This document shows positions 63,111 through 64,000 of a DNA stretch of 64,000 nt, in pieces; position 1 is the stretch's first letter; every line of letters begins with the position of its first letter. Source of the stretch: Gnetum montanum (taxonomy: Eukaryota; Streptophyta; Gnetopsida; Gnetales; Gnetaceae); assembly GCA_015680685.1 (NCBI GenBank), contig MNCI01014292.1:229281-293280 (forward strand), read 5' to 3'. The notes beneath the pieces were generated by a model, which worked only from the letters and a program-made list of their open reading frames with translations, did no database searches and was not told where the DNA came from. The translations under genes were made by a program, and so were the position numbers.

Positions 63111-64000
63111 GTTCAAACATGTTAGGAAAATGAAACATTGATCCTAGAAAACCACCACTTACAAAATGTTGATCCATAAAAACAACAAATTCAAGAATTT
63201 ATCCATCAATAATGGGAGAAACTAGCTAGAAAAAACACAAAATTGAGGAGATTGGTAGTAGAAAATTGTAATCTGTCTATGGAGGAAGTCCATGCCTTAC
63301 TCTAGAAATCTACTATTAAAATTAATACCTTGAAGAATGAGGCTTTCAAATTTGAGAAAGTTAAGAATCACTACATTGACCAAGTTGGCCTGTAGAAGTA
63401 GGTGAATGAGAAGCATATCCTAATGGCTAAGGCAAAAGTAAACGAGGCCCTCTAGCAACTCCAACAAGGAAGAGAAGTATGATAGCCTATCATTGATGAG
63501 ATAGATGCCTATAACAAGGTTAAGATCCACATGAAGGAGTTACAGATCAAAGAAATGACAAAATATATGAAATTGGCCAATCTTTGGTACAGAAATTTGG
63601 TAATCCTAACTATTGGATGGCTATGGGTGAAACTCAAAAAATAGGTGGCCAACTTGTACTTTTTATATGAGGCCGAGTTCAAGCACCATAACCACACCAA
63701 GTAAAAGCTTGAGATGATAAACATTAAACTCAAAGTTCTCAAAGCATGATTCACTGATCAATGATCAATTGTCGAGAACCTAGCCAGAAGAATGAAGGAC
63801 TATTAGGAGCTGTAGAACATAGTCAAGGTGTTCAATATTAAATGCAAATAACTCATTTCCTAGTTTTTCAATGCTAAGGAGCTGTTCCCAGTAATTCCTT
63901 ATTCTTGGGATGTGCCCATTTTAGCCCACATTAGCAAAGTTGTGTGGAACATGCACAATGGTAGGAGTAAGGAGAAAAAATAAAAACATTACTCGATGCT
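63111..64000 (+). pseudogene. ORF3 coiled-coil part of element D, last visible piece
   Basis: Aligns to E 60975-61800: 'ENHHLQNVDP', 'NCNLSMEEVHAL', 'KFEKVKNHYIDQVGL', 'KVKIHMKELQ', and at the end 'KELFPVIPYSWDVPILAHI' opposite 'KELFLALPCPWDVLVLAHV' in E. Stops are frequent. The rest of ORF3, the polypurine tract and the 3' LTR of D must lie to the right of the window. Confidence 0.8.

Larger units (their letters stand above)
7099..64000 (+). mobile_element. Element D: Athila-like LTR retrotransposon lacking pol, split by C, B and E, running off the right edge
   Basis: The pieces are 7099-10132, 29172-32176, 49922-49982 and 63111-64000. The order is 5' LTR, primer binding site, gag, then directly the 3' spacer and ORF3. 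They belong together because removing C, B and E with one TSD copy each restores continuous similarity to E: 10132/29172 within the spacer, and 32176/49922 and 49982/63111 within the ORF3 coiled coil. Protease, RT and integrase are absent, so D could only have moved with help from a relative such as E. Its 3' LTR lies beyond 64000. The left TSD copy is probably GCTAT at 7094-7098. Confidence 0.85.

Overview
This window is nuclear DNA of a land plant with a large, repeat-rich genome. Nearly everything recognisable is LTR retrotransposon: Athila-like and Tat-like Ty3/gypsy elements (lineages known from plants) and one Ty1/copia element. I found no ordinary host gene, tRNA, rRNA or CRISPR array. 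The species cannot be told from the sequence. A 161-base run of N marks it as a draft assembly.

Layout: the window is a nest of insertions that can be ordered from target-site duplications (TSDs) and from reading frames that resume across insertions. (1) 1-3185: the 3' end of a plus-strand Athila-like element, 'G'. (2) 3186-4845: unassigned DNA plus a minus-strand Athila-like pol fragment, 'H'. (3) 4846-7098: a Ty1/copia element inserted into H. (4) 7099 to beyond 64000: a plus-strand Athila-like element without pol, 'D', inserted into the copia integrase. D is cut into four visible pieces: 7099-10132, 29172-32176, 49922-49982 and 63111-64000. (5) 'C' (10133-29166, minus, TSD CTCTT), 'B' (32177-49916, minus, TSD ATGGT) and 'E' (49983-63105, plus, TSD ACTTG) are inserted into D. 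(6) 'A' (19886-24499, minus, TSD GTTGG) is inserted into the gag gene of C. The deepest chain is H, copia, D, C, A.

B and C are Tat-like: their RT is followed by two RNase H domains, the second with intact-looking catalytic motifs. The remarkable part is the interval between protease and reverse transcriptase. There, on the opposite strand, both carry a gene with its own TATA box and several introns. In B the introns from exon 2 onward join in frame, the last through a damaged donor, and the phases of the first three agree with C. The first part of the product resembles an FCP1/NIF-type HAD phosphatase domain. The rest is a domain resembling the accessory ORF of the Athila-like elements, followed in B by a coiled coil. 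Short repeats of about 20 bases (AGTTTAACGTC..CGGAC type) sit at the module boundaries. Palindromic words specific to each family fill both the LTRs and the first intron of the antisense gene.

E is the most complete Athila-like copy: LTR, gag, protease, RT-RNase H, integrase, a long accessory ORF3 of about 950 codons with a coiled-coil C-terminus, and LTR. D and G share its LTR and ORF3 but lack pol in the visible sequence. All coding regions are broken by stops or frameshifts, and many stops are TAG where a related copy has CAG, as expected from decay of methylated cytosines. Assignments rest on reading motifs by eye; no database search was possible.
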